Source: Mycolicibacterium sp. CR10 (lineage in GTDB: Bacteria > Actinomycetota > Actinomycetes > Mycobacteriales > Mycobacteriaceae). From it: a stretch of 64,000 nt of DNA. Made by a program: the position numbers and the translations under genes. The notes beneath the pieces are model-generated. The model was not told where the DNA came from, did not search any database, and saw only the letters and a program-made list of their open reading frames with translations. Numbering within the stretch: the first letter of the stretch is position 1; each line of letters opens with the position of its first letter. The DNA lies in the NCBI RefSeq assembly GCF_005222675.1, contig NZ_STGE01000031.1, positions 186,001 through 250,000 of the forward strand, in the 5' to 3' direction. Below are positions 38,349 to 46,958 of the stretch, in pieces.

Positions 38349-39596
38349 TCACCTCGCGGAGTCGAGGACGCCGTTGCGTTTCGCCAGCTCGATATTGGCG
38401 AGATGCTGCTCGTACTCGCGGGTGAACAGTGTGGTGCCCTGCAGGTCGATGGTGACGAAATACAGCCAGTCCCCCGGCTCGGGTTGTTCGGCCGCGACAA
38501 GGGCGGGTTGGCCGGGCGAGCAGATCGGAGTCGCCGGAAGCCCGGGCCGCACATAGGTGTTCCACGGCGTCCCCTCCCCCCGATCCCCATCGGTGGTGGC
38601 GACCTCGATGCGGTCGAGCGGGTAGTTCACCGTGGAGTCGAACTCGAGCGTGCGATTCTCGGCCAGCCGGTTGTAGATGACCCGGGCCACCTTCGAGAAA
38701 TCCTGCGGTTTGGCTTCGCGCTGCACCAGGGAGGCCACCGTCAGGATCTCGTACGGCGACATGTTCAACGCGGAGGCGGTGTCGAGCAGGCCGCTGCTCT
38801 CGTACTGGGCGGCGCTGGAGGAGATCAGGCTGGCCAGGATGTCCTTGGGCGCCGACGACGGGTCGATGTTCCAGCTGCCCGGCGCGATCAGACCCTCCAA
38901 CCGGCGATGGTCGGTTCCGAGTGCGTCGACCGGTTGTGTCGCCCATTCGGGCACGGAAAGCTCGGAAGGCGCTGCGGCACCGGCAGTGTCGCGCAGGTCG
39001 TCCGCTGAGACGCATCGGCGGTCACCGTCGAGATCCACGCACGACGCATCGGAGATCAGCGTGAAGATGCCGTCGGTGACCGCGTTGGTCTTGACGTCCT
39101 GGATGTCGTCGAGTTGCCTGCCCTCGGGGATGACCAACTTACCGACGCGGTTGGCCGGGTCGGCCAGGCGGGTGACGGCGCTGGCCGCGGGAATCTCCGT
39201 GCGGACCTTGTAGAAGCCCGGCTGGATGGCCGAGATGGCGGCATTGCCTGCGGCCGCGTCGACGAAAGCCTTTGTCGTCGCCACCACGTTGTGATCCTGC
39301 AATGTCTTGCCGATCGCGGTGGTGGAGTCACCGTCCTGAACCTGGATCACCACGTCGCTGACTCCGTCGCCGGCATAGTCCCCGCCGGAGTTGCCGAACA
39401 GCGAGTGCCACATCTTCGAGCCGAGGAACACCGCGCCGACGACGACCACTACCAGCATCACCAACGCCGCGACGGCGGCGACCCGGCGCCTGCGTTTGGT
39501 GCGGGCTTCGTTGATGCGGTCGCGACGCGTCAGCCGGCGACGGGGTGGTCCCACCGCCAACGGCTCCGCACGGTCGCTCCGCCAATCGTCAGCCAT
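38349..39596 (-). CDS. mltG: Endolytic murein transglycosylase MltG
   Basis: 415 residues from ATG at 39596, overlapping the ruvX stop by 8 bp. A basic cytosolic N-terminus of about 38 residues, one membrane helix (VAAVAALVMLVVVVVGAVFLG), and a periplasmic-side YceG domain. The catalytic Glu is in ASLVQREAKPQD, followed by VARVIYNRLAENRTLEFDSTV. The enzyme cuts nascent glycan strands and thereby ends peptidoglycan polymerisation. The order mltG-aroE is conserved in mycobacteria (Rv2553c-Rv2552c). Confidence 0.94.
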   Translation of the reverse strand: MADDWRSDRAEPLAVGPPRRRLTRRDRINEARTKRRRRVAAVAALVMLVVVVVGAVFLGSKMWHSLFGNSGGDYAGDGVSDVVIQVQDGDSTTAIGKTLQDHNVVATTKAFVDAAAGNAAISAIQPGFYKVRTEIPAASAVTRLADPANRVGKLVIPEGRQLDDIQDVKTNAVTDGIFTLISDASCVDLDGDRRCVSADDLRDTAGAAAPSELSVPEWATQPVDALGTDHRRLEGLIAPGSWNIDPSSAPKDILASLISSSAAQYESSGLLDTASALNMSPYEILTVASLVQREAKPQDFSKVARVIYNRLAENRTLEFDSTVNYPLDRIEVATTDGDRGEGTPWNTYVRPGLPATPICSPGQPALVAAEQPEPGDWLYFVTIDLQGTTLFTREYEQHLANIELAKRNGVLDSAR

Positions 39597-40125
39597 CGTT
39601 GGCCTCTCCGTGTGGGGTCAGCGCCGCCCGCCGCTGGTCCAGCCAATTCTGCAGAATCCCCACCGCCGCAACCTGATCGATCATCGACCGTTGCCCCTTG
39701 GCCCGCACCCCCGCCTCGCGCAGCGAACGCTGCGCCGTCACGGTGGTGAGCCGTTCGTCGGTCAGCCGCACCGGTACCGGCGAGATCCGGTCAGCCAGAC
39801 GGTCGGCGAGTTCGACGGCGTCGTGCGCCGACGATCCCGCGCGGTCACCCAGTGTGCGCGGGAGCCCGACCACGACCTCGACGGCCTGATGCTCGTCGAT
39901 CAGCCGCGCGAGACGTCGAAGATGCTTGTCCGAGCGGCGATCCCTGGGAACCGTCTCCACGGGTGTGGCGAGAATACCGTCCGGGTCGCTGATCGCGACC
40001 CCGATGCGGACGCTGCCGACGTCGATGCCGAGCCGACGGCCACGCCCCGGGTCCGGAGCCGAGCGGGGATCCCCTGGCCGGTCCGGCAGACGGTCATCCC
40101 GTGCCGGGTCGTCGGATTCAGCCAC
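39589..40125 (-). CDS. ruvX: Putative pre-16S rRNA nuclease / Holliday junction resolvase-like protein RuvX
   Basis: 178 residues from GTG at 40125, 4 nt after the alaS stop, with GGAG in the end of alaS as ribosome site. RNase H-like YqgF fold: LGIDVGSVRIGVAISD carries the first Asp, VEVVVGLPRTLGDRAG the second element and RLTDERLTTVTAQ plus MIDQVAAVGIL the last. The E. coli protein helps mature the 16S rRNA 5' end. The first 30 residues are charged and probably disordered. Confidence 0.93.
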   Translation of the reverse strand: MAESDDPARDDRLPDRPGDPRSAPDPGRGRRLGIDVGSVRIGVAISDPDGILATPVETVPRDRRSDKHLRRLARLIDEHQAVEVVVGLPRTLGDRAGSSAHDAVELADRLADRISPVPVRLTDERLTTVTAQRSLREAGVRAKGQRSMIDQVAAVGILQNWLDQRRAALTPHGEANDG

Positions 40126-40129
40126 CCGG

Positions 40130-42826
40130 CTATCTCCGGCCGATCTCGGCGCGTATCGCCGCCAGCGCCGCGTCGATGCCCGCCGCCCCCTTGCCGGAAC
40201 CCTGCGCAAGATCGGCCTTGCCCCCGCCGCGCCCGTCGACCGCGGCACTGAGCTGCTTGACCAGGTCGTCGGCGCGAAGCCCGGCGTCCTGGGCTGCCTG
40301 GTTGACCGCCACCACATACGGGACCGAATCGTTGTCGCCCTCGGCGATCAGCGCCACGACGCCCGGGCCGCTGCCCAGTTTGCCGCGGATGTCACCGACG
40401 AGTGAGCGCAGGTCGCCCGCCGACATCCCGCCGGCCATCCGCTGCGCCACCACCCGGACCTTACCGATCTCCTCCGCGCCTGCGGCCGCGTTCGCCGCAG
40501 CCGCACGCGCGCCGGCAAGCCGCAGCCGGTCAAGTTCCTTCTCGGCGGACTTGAGTCGGTCGACGAGGTTGGCCACCCGTGCGGGCACCTCGTCGGAAGG
40601 CACCTTCAGTGACGTCGCCAAGCCGGCCAGCAGTGCGCGTTCCTTGGCCAGGTGCTTGAACGAGTCCAGGCCGACGTAGGCCTCGACACGGCGCACACCC
40701 GAACCGACCGACGCCTCACCGAGCAATGTCACCGGCCCGATCTGCGCGGAGTTGTGGACGTGAGTTCCGCCGCACAGCTCGATCGAGAACGGGCCGCCGA
40801 TCTCCACGACGCGCACATCCTCGGGGTACGCCTCGCCGAACAACGCCATGGCGCCCATCGCCTTAGCCTTGTCGAGTTTGGTGTAGAGGGTGTTCACCTC
40901 GTGGTCGGCCTCGACCGCCTCATTGGTGACCAGTTCGATCTCGTTGCGCTGCTCTTCGGACAGCGGACCCTGCCAGTTGAAGTCGAACCGCAAATACCCG
41001 GGGCGGTTCAACGACCCCGCCTGAACGGCGTTGGGGCCCAGCACCTGTCGCAGCGCGGCATGCACCATATGAGTGCCCGAATGGCCCTGGGTGGCGCCGT
41101 GGCGCCACTTCGGGTCGACGGCGGCGACGATGGTGTCGCCCTCGACGAACTCACCGGACTCCACGTTGACGCGATGCACCCACAACGTCTTCGCGATCTT
41201 CTGCACATCGGTGACCGCAGCCCGCGCGGCCCCGCTGGAACCGGTGCCGCTGATGGTCCCGATGTCGGCGATCTGACCGCCGGACTCCGCGTAGAGGGGG
41301 GTCCGGTCCAGCACGAGTTCGACGCGGTCTGCCGCGGCGGCCTCGGCGCCGTGAGCGACCACCGGAACCCGCTTCCCGTCGACAAAGATGCCGAGAATCG
41401 TGGCCTCACTGGCGAGTTCGTCGAAACCGGTGAACTCGGTCGGACCTGCGTCGACAAGGTCGCGATAGGCCGACAGGTCGGCATGGGCCTGCTTGCGTGC
41501 AGCCGCATCGGCCTTGGCCCGCTGGCGCTGCTCGGCCATCAAACCGCGGAAGCCTTCCTCGTCGACCCGCAGATCAGCCTCAGCGGCCATCTCGAGGGTC
41601 AGCTCGATCGGGAAGCCGAACGTGTCGTGCAGCGTGAAGGCGTCGGTGCCCGACAGCACGTCGGCGCCGGAGGCCTTGGTGGCCCGGGCTGCGTCGTCGA
41701 ACAGTTTCGAACCCGAGGCCAGAGTGCGGTTGAATGCCGTCTCCTCGGCCACCGCGATGCGTTGAATCCGATCGAAATCACTGACCAGTTCCGGATACGA
41801 CGGCCCCATGGCGTCACGCACCGTGGCGATCAGGTCGGCCATCACGGGCTGCTCGACACCCAGCAGCTTGGCGGCGCGGATGATTCGGCGCAGCAACCGC
41901 CGCAGCACGTAGCCACGGCCTTCGTTGCCGGGGCTGACACCGTCGGCGATGATGATCGCTGCGGTCCGACTGTGGTCAGCGATGATCCGGTAGCGCACGT
42001 CGTCATCGTGATGACCTTGGCCGTACCCGCGCGGCGCGATACCGGCGATCAGGTCGATCGCGGGCCGCAGCAGATCAGTCTCGTAGACATTGTCGACGCC
42101 CTGCAGCAGGCAGGCCACCCGTTCGACCCCCATGCCGGTGTCGATGTTCTGGCGCGGCAGCGGTCCGAGGATCTCGAAGTCGTCCTTCGACGTGCCCTCA
42201 CCGCGCTCGTTCTGCATGAACACGAGATTCCAGATCTCGATGTAGCGGTCCTCGTTGGCCTCGGGACCGCCCTCGATGCCGTACTCGGGGCCGCGGTCGT
42301 AGTAGATCTCCGACGACGGGCCGCACGGGCCGGGAATCCCCATGGACCAGTAGTTATCGGCCATGCCGCGCCGCTGGATGCGCTCGGCAGGCAACCCGGC
42401 GATCTCCTGCCATAGACCAGCGGCTTCGTCGTCGTCGAGATAGACCGTCGCCCAGAGTCTTTCCGGGTCGAAGCCGTAGCCGCCCTCGGACACCGAATTC
42501 GTCAGCAGAGCCCAGGCGAGCTCGATAGCCCCGCGTTTGAAGTAATCGCCGAAACTGAAGTTGCCCGCCATCTGGAAGAACGTGTTGTGGCGGGTGGTGA
42601 TCCCGACCTCGTCGATGTCCGGGGTTCGGATGCACTTCTGGACGCTGGTGGCACGGTCCCACGGCGGTTTGCGCTGACCGAGGAAGAACGGCACGAACTG
42701 CACCATTCCGGCGTTGACGAACAGCAGGTTGGGGTCGTCGAGGATCACCGAAGCGCTGGGCACCTCGGCGTGTCCCGCGTTCACGAAATGATCAAGGAAG
42801 CGCTTCCTGATCTCGTGTGTCTGCAC
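40130..42826 (-). CDS. alaS: Alanyl-tRNA synthetase
   Basis: 898 residues from GTG at 42826, with AGGAC 4 nt or so upstream. The catalytic class II core starts IRKRFLDHFVNAGH, with LLFVNAGMVQFVPFF (motif 1) and FFQMAGNFSFGDYF (motif 2). The editing domain has GHSGTHMVHAALRQVLG and CGGTHVHNSAQIG as zinc ligands. The C-Ala region has coiled-coil propensity (LVDRLKSAEKELDRLRLAGARA). It charges tRNA-Ala. Upstream of ruvX and mltG in the usual order. Confidence 0.97.
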   Translation of the reverse strand: MQTHEIRKRFLDHFVNAGHAEVPSASVILDDPNLLFVNAGMVQFVPFFLGQRKPPWDRATSVQKCIRTPDIDEVGITTRHNTFFQMAGNFSFGDYFKRGAIELAWALLTNSVSEGGYGFDPERLWATVYLDDDEAAGLWQEIAGLPAERIQRRGMADNYWSMGIPGPCGPSSEIYYDRGPEYGIEGGPEANEDRYIEIWNLVFMQNERGEGTSKDDFEILGPLPRQNIDTGMGVERVACLLQGVDNVYETDLLRPAIDLIAGIAPRGYGQGHHDDDVRYRIIADHSRTAAIIIADGVSPGNEGRGYVLRRLLRRIIRAAKLLGVEQPVMADLIATVRDAMGPSYPELVSDFDRIQRIAVAEETAFNRTLASGSKLFDDAARATKASGADVLSGTDAFTLHDTFGFPIELTLEMAAEADLRVDEEGFRGLMAEQRQRAKADAAARKQAHADLSAYRDLVDAGPTEFTGFDELASEATILGIFVDGKRVPVVAHGAEAAAADRVELVLDRTPLYAESGGQIADIGTISGTGSSGAARAAVTDVQKIAKTLWVHRVNVESGEFVEGDTIVAAVDPKWRHGATQGHSGTHMVHAALRQVLGPNAVQAGSLNRPGYLRFDFNWQGPLSEEQRNEIELVTNEAVEADHEVNTLYTKLDKAKAMGAMALFGEAYPEDVRVVEIGGPFSIELCGGTHVHNSAQIGPVTLLGEASVGSGVRRVEAYVGLDSFKHLAKERALLAGLATSLKVPSDEVPARVANLVDRLKSAEKELDRLRLAGARAAAANAAAGAEEIGKVRVVAQRMAGGMSAGDLRSLVGDIRGKLGSGPGVVALIAEGDNDSVPYVVAVNQAAQDAGLRADDLVKQLSAAVDGRGGGKADLAQGSGKGAAGIDAALAAIRAEIGRR

Positions 42827-42919
42827 GTCCTGTTGTCCTCAGTTCTCATCAGTGGAGCCGGTCAGTCGGTTGGCCGTCACCTGCGAATACTCGACGACCC
42901 ACAGTACCGGTCGCCTCTG

Positions 42920-43321
42920 CTACGCCGTCACGAAGCTCAACCGGACGCCACGATGGGGGTTGTCCCTGTTCAGATCCACCAGCACGATGCTCTGCCAGGT
43001 GCCCAGCAACGGCCGGCCGTCGACCACCGGGACGGTCACCGATGGGGACACCAGGCCGGGCAACACGTGGTCGGCCCCATGGCCGGGCGACCCGTGGGCG
43101 TGCCGATATCGGTCGTCGCGGGGCAGCAGCCGCTCGAGCGTCTCGACGAGGTCGTCATCGGAGCCGGCACCGGTCTCGATGATCGCGACGCCCGCGGTGG
43201 CGTGCGGCACGAAAACATTGCACAACCCGTCTCCTTGCGAGGCGCAAAACGCACTAACGGCCGAGGTGAGGTCCACGATTCTGCGGCGGCTGGTATCGAC
43301 ATCGAGCACTTCGGTTTTCAC
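42920..43321 (-). CDS. YjbQ / UPF0047 family protein
   Basis: 133 residues from GTG at 43321. The family signature FVPHATAGVAIIE and GTWQSIVLVDLNRDNPHRGVRL are present. Some homologues have weak thiamine-phosphate synthase activity and the E. coli protein binds metal at a conserved His cluster, but the role in vivo is not settled. It lies 93 nt before alaS in the same direction, as Rv2556c does in M. tuberculosis. Confidence 0.88.
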   Translation of the reverse strand: MKTEVLDVDTSRRRIVDLTSAVSAFCASQGDGLCNVFVPHATAGVAIIETGAGSDDDLVETLERLLPRDDRYRHAHGSPGHGADHVLPGLVSPSVTVPVVDGRPLLGTWQSIVLVDLNRDNPHRGVRLSFVTA

Positions 43322-43417
43322 CTGTTTCAGCGTACGAGGCCGCCCGCAGATTGACGCTCGCGTTTATTGCGTGGGGAGCGAGGGTACTTCTGCCGCAACC
43401 CACACTCTGGAGGAGAA

Positions 43418-43729
43418 ATGACCATCACCGGCGTTATCACCGCAATCCTGATCGGCATTGTCGTCGGAGTCCTCGGCAGGCTGGCTCTCCCCGGGAAGCA
43501 GCCCATTGGCATGGTGCTCACCATCCTGGTCGGCATTGTCTCGGCGTTCATCGGCACAGCGATCGCCCGCGCGATCGGGATTCCGACCATGACCAACGGC
43601 ATCGACTGGCTCGAACTGCTCGTCCAGGTGGTCGTCGCCGCTCTCGGTGTGGCCCTGGTGGCCGCCCTCATGGGTCGTCGCCGCACCGGCGTGCTCGGCA
43701 CCCGTCGTCGCTCCGGACTTCTGCGGTAG
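43418..43729 (+). CDS. GlsB/YeaQ/YmgE family small membrane protein
   Basis: 103 residues from ATG at 43418, with GGAGGA 4 nt upstream; a longer reading from 43367 lacks a ribosome site. Three hydrophobic helices with glycine repeats (ILIGIVVGVLGRLALPGKQP, then ILVGIVSAFIGTAIARAIG and VVVAALGVALVAALMG) and a basic tail. The family is often called transglycosylase-associated and is frequently induced by envelope or acid stress, but no enzymatic activity has been shown. Followed by a strong hairpin. Confidence 0.85.
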   Translation: MTITGVITAILIGIVVGVLGRLALPGKQPIGMVLTILVGIVSAFIGTAIARAIGIPTMTNGIDWLELLVQVVVAALGVALVAALMGRRRTGVLGTRRRSGLLR

Positions 43730-43750
43730 TCCGTAGCGTCCCCATACATG

Positions 43751-43784
43751 TGATCCCGGCTGGAGCCCCGACCAGCCGGGATCA
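43751..43784. terminator. Strong hairpin between convergent genes
   Basis: TGATCCCGGCTGG (43751-43763) and CCAGCCGGGATCA (43772-43784) form a perfect 13-bp stem with an 8-nt loop. No long T-run follows on either side, which is usual for mycobacterial terminators. It can serve both the GlsB-like gene and the SRPBCC gene. Confidence 0.75.
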
Positions 43785-43799
43785 CTCCCTTCAGGGGTT

Positions 43800-44273
43800 C
43801 TACAGCGATGCCAGCAGCGCGTCGAGCTTCTGATAACTCTCCGTCATTCCGCCCTCCATTCCGGACGACAGCAGTGCGTCCCGCGCCTCGGTGTTGGGAC
43901 AGATCGACCGGCCCCGCAGTCGGGAGCGGCCCCCACCGAGGTCCTCGAACCACATGAACTCGATATTGACCATGTCCGGCGCGCCGTCGAATTCGAAGGT
44001 CTGCAGGATGAATTCGTTCTCCCGCACGGTGTGGAAGGTGCCGTTGAATCCGAACGTGCCGTGCTCGTTCTCGTGGGTGTAGCGATAGCCGCCGTGGTTC
44101 CTGAACTCCCACTCGCTGATCTCCATCTGAAGGTCGTGCGGCCCGAGCCACCGGGCGACCAGTTCAGGTTCGGCATGCGCGCGGAACAGCGCTTCCACGG
44201 GTGCGTCGAACTCGCGGGTGAACTCCATGGCCAGGGTGTCCACCGGCGCCACCAGGTCGAGTGCGTTGGTCAT
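43800..44273 (-). CDS. SRPBCC (AHSA1-like) domain protein
   Basis: 157 residues from ATG at 44273, which overlaps the ArsR-gene stop as ATGA. The fold is indicated by FTREFDAPVEALFRAHAEPELVARWLGP and the C-terminal SSGMEGGMTESYQKLDALLASL. Such proteins bind hydrophobic ligands in a helix-grip pocket and are very often paired with ArsR regulators, perhaps sensing or buffering a small molecule. Ligand unknown. Confidence 0.88.
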   Translation of the reverse strand: MTNALDLVAPVDTLAMEFTREFDAPVEALFRAHAEPELVARWLGPHDLQMEISEWEFRNHGGYRYTHENEHGTFGFNGTFHTVRENEFILQTFEFDGAPDMVNIEFMWFEDLGGGRSRLRGRSICPNTEARDALLSSGMEGGMTESYQKLDALLASL

Positions 44274-44623
44274 TGTGGTTTCTCCTCTTCTGTTATCGCC
44301 GCCAGCAGCACGTCCAGGCGGCGGTAGTTGCGTTCGGCATCCAAGCGGTAGCGGTCGATCCACGACGTCAGCTGCTCCAGGGCGGCCGCCTCGAGGTGAA
44401 CCGGCCGACGCTGGGCGTCGCGGGTCCTGCTGACCAGACCCGCCTGCTCGAGCACCTGAATGTGCTTGGACACCGCCTGTTTGGTGATGGTGAACGGTAC
44501 GGCGAGCTCGTTGACCGTTGCCGGACCGCGCGACAGCCGCGCCACCATGGCACGTCGGACGGGATCGGCCAGCGCCATGAAGGCACGGTCCAGCTGGGCC
44601 GCCGCCTCACCATCGGCACCCAT
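44270..44623 (-). CDS. ArsR family winged-helix repressor
   Basis: 117 residues from ATG at 44623 with GGAGG 7 nt upstream. HTH region RRAMVARLSRGPATVNELAVPF then ITKQAVSKHIQVLEQAGLV and the wing SRTRDAQRRPVHLEA. It lacks the Cys pairs of metal-sensing ArsR proteins, so it belongs with the SRPBCC-linked subgroup. It probably represses its own two-gene operon through the AT-rich dyad just upstream. Confidence 0.9.
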   Translation of the reverse strand: MGADGEAAAQLDRAFMALADPVRRAMVARLSRGPATVNELAVPFTITKQAVSKHIQVLEQAGLVSRTRDAQRRPVHLEAAALEQLTSWIDRYRLDAERNYRRLDVLLAAITEEEKPQ

Positions 44624-44662
44624 TAATCAACCTCCAGTTTGATCAATTAATTGGTTGATTAA
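44623..44662. promoter_or_regulatory. Candidate ArsR operator
   Basis: TTAATCAACC (44623-44632) and GGTTGATTAA (44653-44662) form a perfect inverted repeat around a second palindrome CAATTAATTG (44644-44653). It is strikingly AT-rich for this genome and lies just downstream of the -10 box, overlapping the ribosome site and start codon. Confidence 0.65.
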
Positions 44663-44663
44663 A

Positions 44664-44692
44664 AGGTTAGGTTTTGCCGCCGCACCTGTCAA
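44664..44692 (-). promoter_or_regulatory. SigA-like promoter for the ArsR-SRPBCC operon
   Basis: On the reverse strand TTGACA (44687-44692), a 17-nt spacer and TAACCT (44664-44669). The -35 is a perfect consensus. The predicted start falls at the edge of the operator dyad. Confidence 0.6.
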
Positions 44693-44708
44693 GGGTGAGT
44701 TCGGCCGG

Positions 44709-46046
44709 TCAGCGCTTCCGGCGGATGATGGCGCGCAGCTTGTCGACCCGTGTCGATATCTCCCGCTCGACGCCGCGGCCGGTCGGTCGGTAGTAGTCGA
44801 CGCCGACCAGCTCGTCGGGCGGATACTGTTGCGGCACAACACCATCGGGGTCGTCGTGCGAGTACCGGTAGCCGATGGCGTTGCCGAGCTTCGCCGCACC
44901 CGAGTAGTGCCCGTCGCGCAGGTGGGCGGGCACCAGGCCGGCCTTACCTGCCCTGATGTCGGCCATCGCCGCGCCCAGTGCGGTGGTAACGGCGTTGGAC
45001 TTCGGTGCGGTCGCCAGGTGCACGGTGGCGTGCGCCAACGTCAGCTGCGCCTCAGGCATTCCGATCAACTGCACCGTCTGCGCCGCAGCCACCGCGGTCT
45101 GCAACGCCGACGGATCGGCCATGCCGATGTCCTCGCTCGCCAGGATCATCAGCCGCCGAGCCACGAACCGTGGGTCCTCCCCCGCAACCAGCATGCGGGC
45201 CAGATAGTGCAGTGCGGCGTCGACGTCGGATCCCCGGATCGACTTGATGAACGCGCTGACGACGTCATAGTGCTGATCGCCGTCGCGGTCGTAGCGCACC
45301 GCCGCCTTGTCGAGTGACTGCTCGATGACCTCGACCGTCACAGTTCCGTCGCCCGCCGCCGACGTTTCGGCGGCCACCTCGAGGGCCGTCAGCGCGCGCC
45401 GCGCGTCACCCGCGGACAGTTGCACCAGCAGGTCGATCGCCTCGTCGGTGACCCCGACCTTGCCGCCGAGTCCGCGGTCGTCGTCGATGGCGCGACGGAT
45501 CACGGTGGCGGTGTCCACGGCGGTCAGCGGCTGCAACTGCAGAATCAGCGAGCGACTCAGTAGCGGAGCGACCACGGAGAACGACGGGTTCTCGGTGGTG
45601 GCGGCCACCAGCAGCACGATCCGGTTCTCCACCGCAGCCAGCAGCGCGTCCTGCTGGGTCTTGGAGAACCGGTGCACCTCGTCGATGAACAGGACCGTCT
45701 GTCCGCCCCGCATGGCCGCGATCCGCGCCGATTCGATCACCGCACGTACCTCTTTGACTCCCGCCGACAGCGCCGAGAGCGCCTCGAAGCGCCGACCGGT
45801 GGCCTGCGAGATCAGCGACGCGAGCGTCGTCTTCCCGGTGCCCGGTGGGCCGTAGAGGATGACCGAGGCGGCACCCGACCCTTCGACCAGCCGTCGCAGC
45901 GGCGAGTTGGTCTTGAGCAGGTGCTCCTGCCCGACAACCTCGTCCAGCGAGGCCGGGCGCATCCGTACCGCCAGGGGCGAAGCCGCCCCGCCCGCCGTGA
46001 CCGCTGTGCCTTCACCGGCGGGCACGTCGAACAGGCTGTCGGACAC
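44709..46046 (-). CDS. rarA: Replication-associated recombination AAA ATPase RarA/MgsA
   Basis: 445 residues from GTG at 46046. Walker A VILYGPPGTGKTTLA, Walker B VLFIDEVHRFSKTQQDALL, sensor ATTENPSFSVVAPLLSRS, and the C-terminal tetramerisation domain with DVVSAFIKSIRGSDVDAALHYLARM. It acts at stalled replication forks and interacts with SSB in other bacteria. Rv2559c is the M. tuberculosis counterpart. It lies 20 nt downstream of the DUF3097 gene. Confidence 0.94.
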   Translation of the reverse strand: MSDSLFDVPAGEGTAVTAGGAASPLAVRMRPASLDEVVGQEHLLKTNSPLRRLVEGSGAASVILYGPPGTGKTTLASLISQATGRRFEALSALSAGVKEVRAVIESARIAAMRGGQTVLFIDEVHRFSKTQQDALLAAVENRIVLLVAATTENPSFSVVAPLLSRSLILQLQPLTAVDTATVIRRAIDDDRGLGGKVGVTDEAIDLLVQLSAGDARRALTALEVAAETSAAGDGTVTVEVIEQSLDKAAVRYDRDGDQHYDVVSAFIKSIRGSDVDAALHYLARMLVAGEDPRFVARRLMILASEDIGMADPSALQTAVAAAQTVQLIGMPEAQLTLAHATVHLATAPKSNAVTTALGAAMADIRAGKAGLVPAHLRDGHYSGAAKLGNAIGYRYSHDDPDGVVPQQYPPDELVGVDYYRPTGRGVEREISTRVDKLRAIIRRKR

Positions 46047-46066
46047 GCTCTCTGCTTACCACTGAC

Positions 46067-46909
46067 TCACGACACAGGTTGCGTGACGAAGTCGATCAGC
46101 TCCTCCACGCGGCCGATCAGCGCCGGCTCGAGGTCGTTCCAGTCCCTGACCCGTCCCCGGATCCGCTGCCACGCGGCGGCGATGTCGGCCTGATCGCGAT
46201 GCCTCCAGCCCAAGGCAGCGCACACACCGTGCTTCCAGTCCTGTCCCTTCGGAATCGTCGGCCATGCCGCCACCCCGATCCGTGTCGGCTTGACGGCCTG
46301 CCAGATATCGATGAATGGATGCCCGACGACCAGCGTGTTCTCCCCACCGGGGCCGCGGCGCACCGCCTCGGCGATGCGGGCCTCCTTGGATCCGGCCACC
46401 AGGTGGTCGACCAGCACCCCCAAGCGGCGGCCCGGGCCCGGCCGGAATTCGGCCACGATGGCAGCCAGGTCGTCGACTCCTCCCAGGTACTCGACCACCA
46501 CGCCCTCGATGCGCAGATCGTCGCCCCACACCTGCTCCACCAGTTCGGCGTCGTGGCGGCCCTCCACATAGATCCGGCTGGCCAGCGCGACCTTCGCGCG
46601 GGAGCCGGCCACCGCGACGGAACCCGATGCGGTGCGCGCGGGTGCCGTCGCAGCCGTTTTCTTCGGCGCGGTGAGGATCACCGGCTTGCCGTCGATCAGG
46701 TAGCCGGGTCCCACCGGGAACGGCTTGGTACGGCCGTGCCGGTCCTCGAGTTCCATCCGGCCGTACTCGACGCGCACCACCGCACCCACGAATCCGGTCT
46801 GCGCGTCCTCCACGACCATGCCGATCTCGATCGGTTGTTCCGCGGAACGCGGCTTGCGCGGGCGGTGCGGATTGTCGGCCAGGATGTCGGAACCATATCG
46901 ATCAGCCAC
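46067..46909 (-). CDS. DUF3097 family protein with Toprim-like segment
   Basis: 280 residues from GTG at 46909 (VADRYGSDILADNPH). The N-terminal part holds a small beta-rich domain (IGMVVEDAQTGFVGAVVRVE). The middle resembles a Toprim fold: a Glu in ASRIYVEGRHDAELVEQVW, then GGVDDLAAIVAEF and an acidic strand end RLGVLVDHLVAGSKEARI. The rest (WQRIRGRVRDWNDLEPALIGRVEELIDFV) is helical. The family is restricted to actinobacteria as far as I know and has no established function; placement before rarA points to DNA or RNA processing. Confidence 0.8.
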   Translation of the reverse strand: MADRYGSDILADNPHRPRKPRSAEQPIEIGMVVEDAQTGFVGAVVRVEYGRMELEDRHGRTKPFPVGPGYLIDGKPVILTAPKKTAATAPARTASGSVAVAGSRAKVALASRIYVEGRHDAELVEQVWGDDLRIEGVVVEYLGGVDDLAAIVAEFRPGPGRRLGVLVDHLVAGSKEARIAEAVRRGPGGENTLVVGHPFIDIWQAVKPTRIGVAAWPTIPKGQDWKHGVCAALGWRHRDQADIAAAWQRIRGRVRDWNDLEPALIGRVEELIDFVTQPVS

Positions 46910-46945
46910 CGGATGATCGTAGGGAGAAGAACGCCCGGGACCGCC

Positions 46946-46951
46946 TAACAT
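46946..46951 (+). promoter_or_regulatory. Candidate -10 box giving a leaderless mRNA
   Basis: TAACAT lies 7 nt before the GTG at 46959, and no Shine-Dalgarno precedes that GTG. This supports 46959 as the start. Confidence 0.35.
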
Positions 46952-46958
46952 CGCCCGT

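Noticed and set aside
40652..42415. 587-codon open frame opposite alaS
   Set aside because: Antisense shadow of a complete alaS; low-complexity product without motifs.
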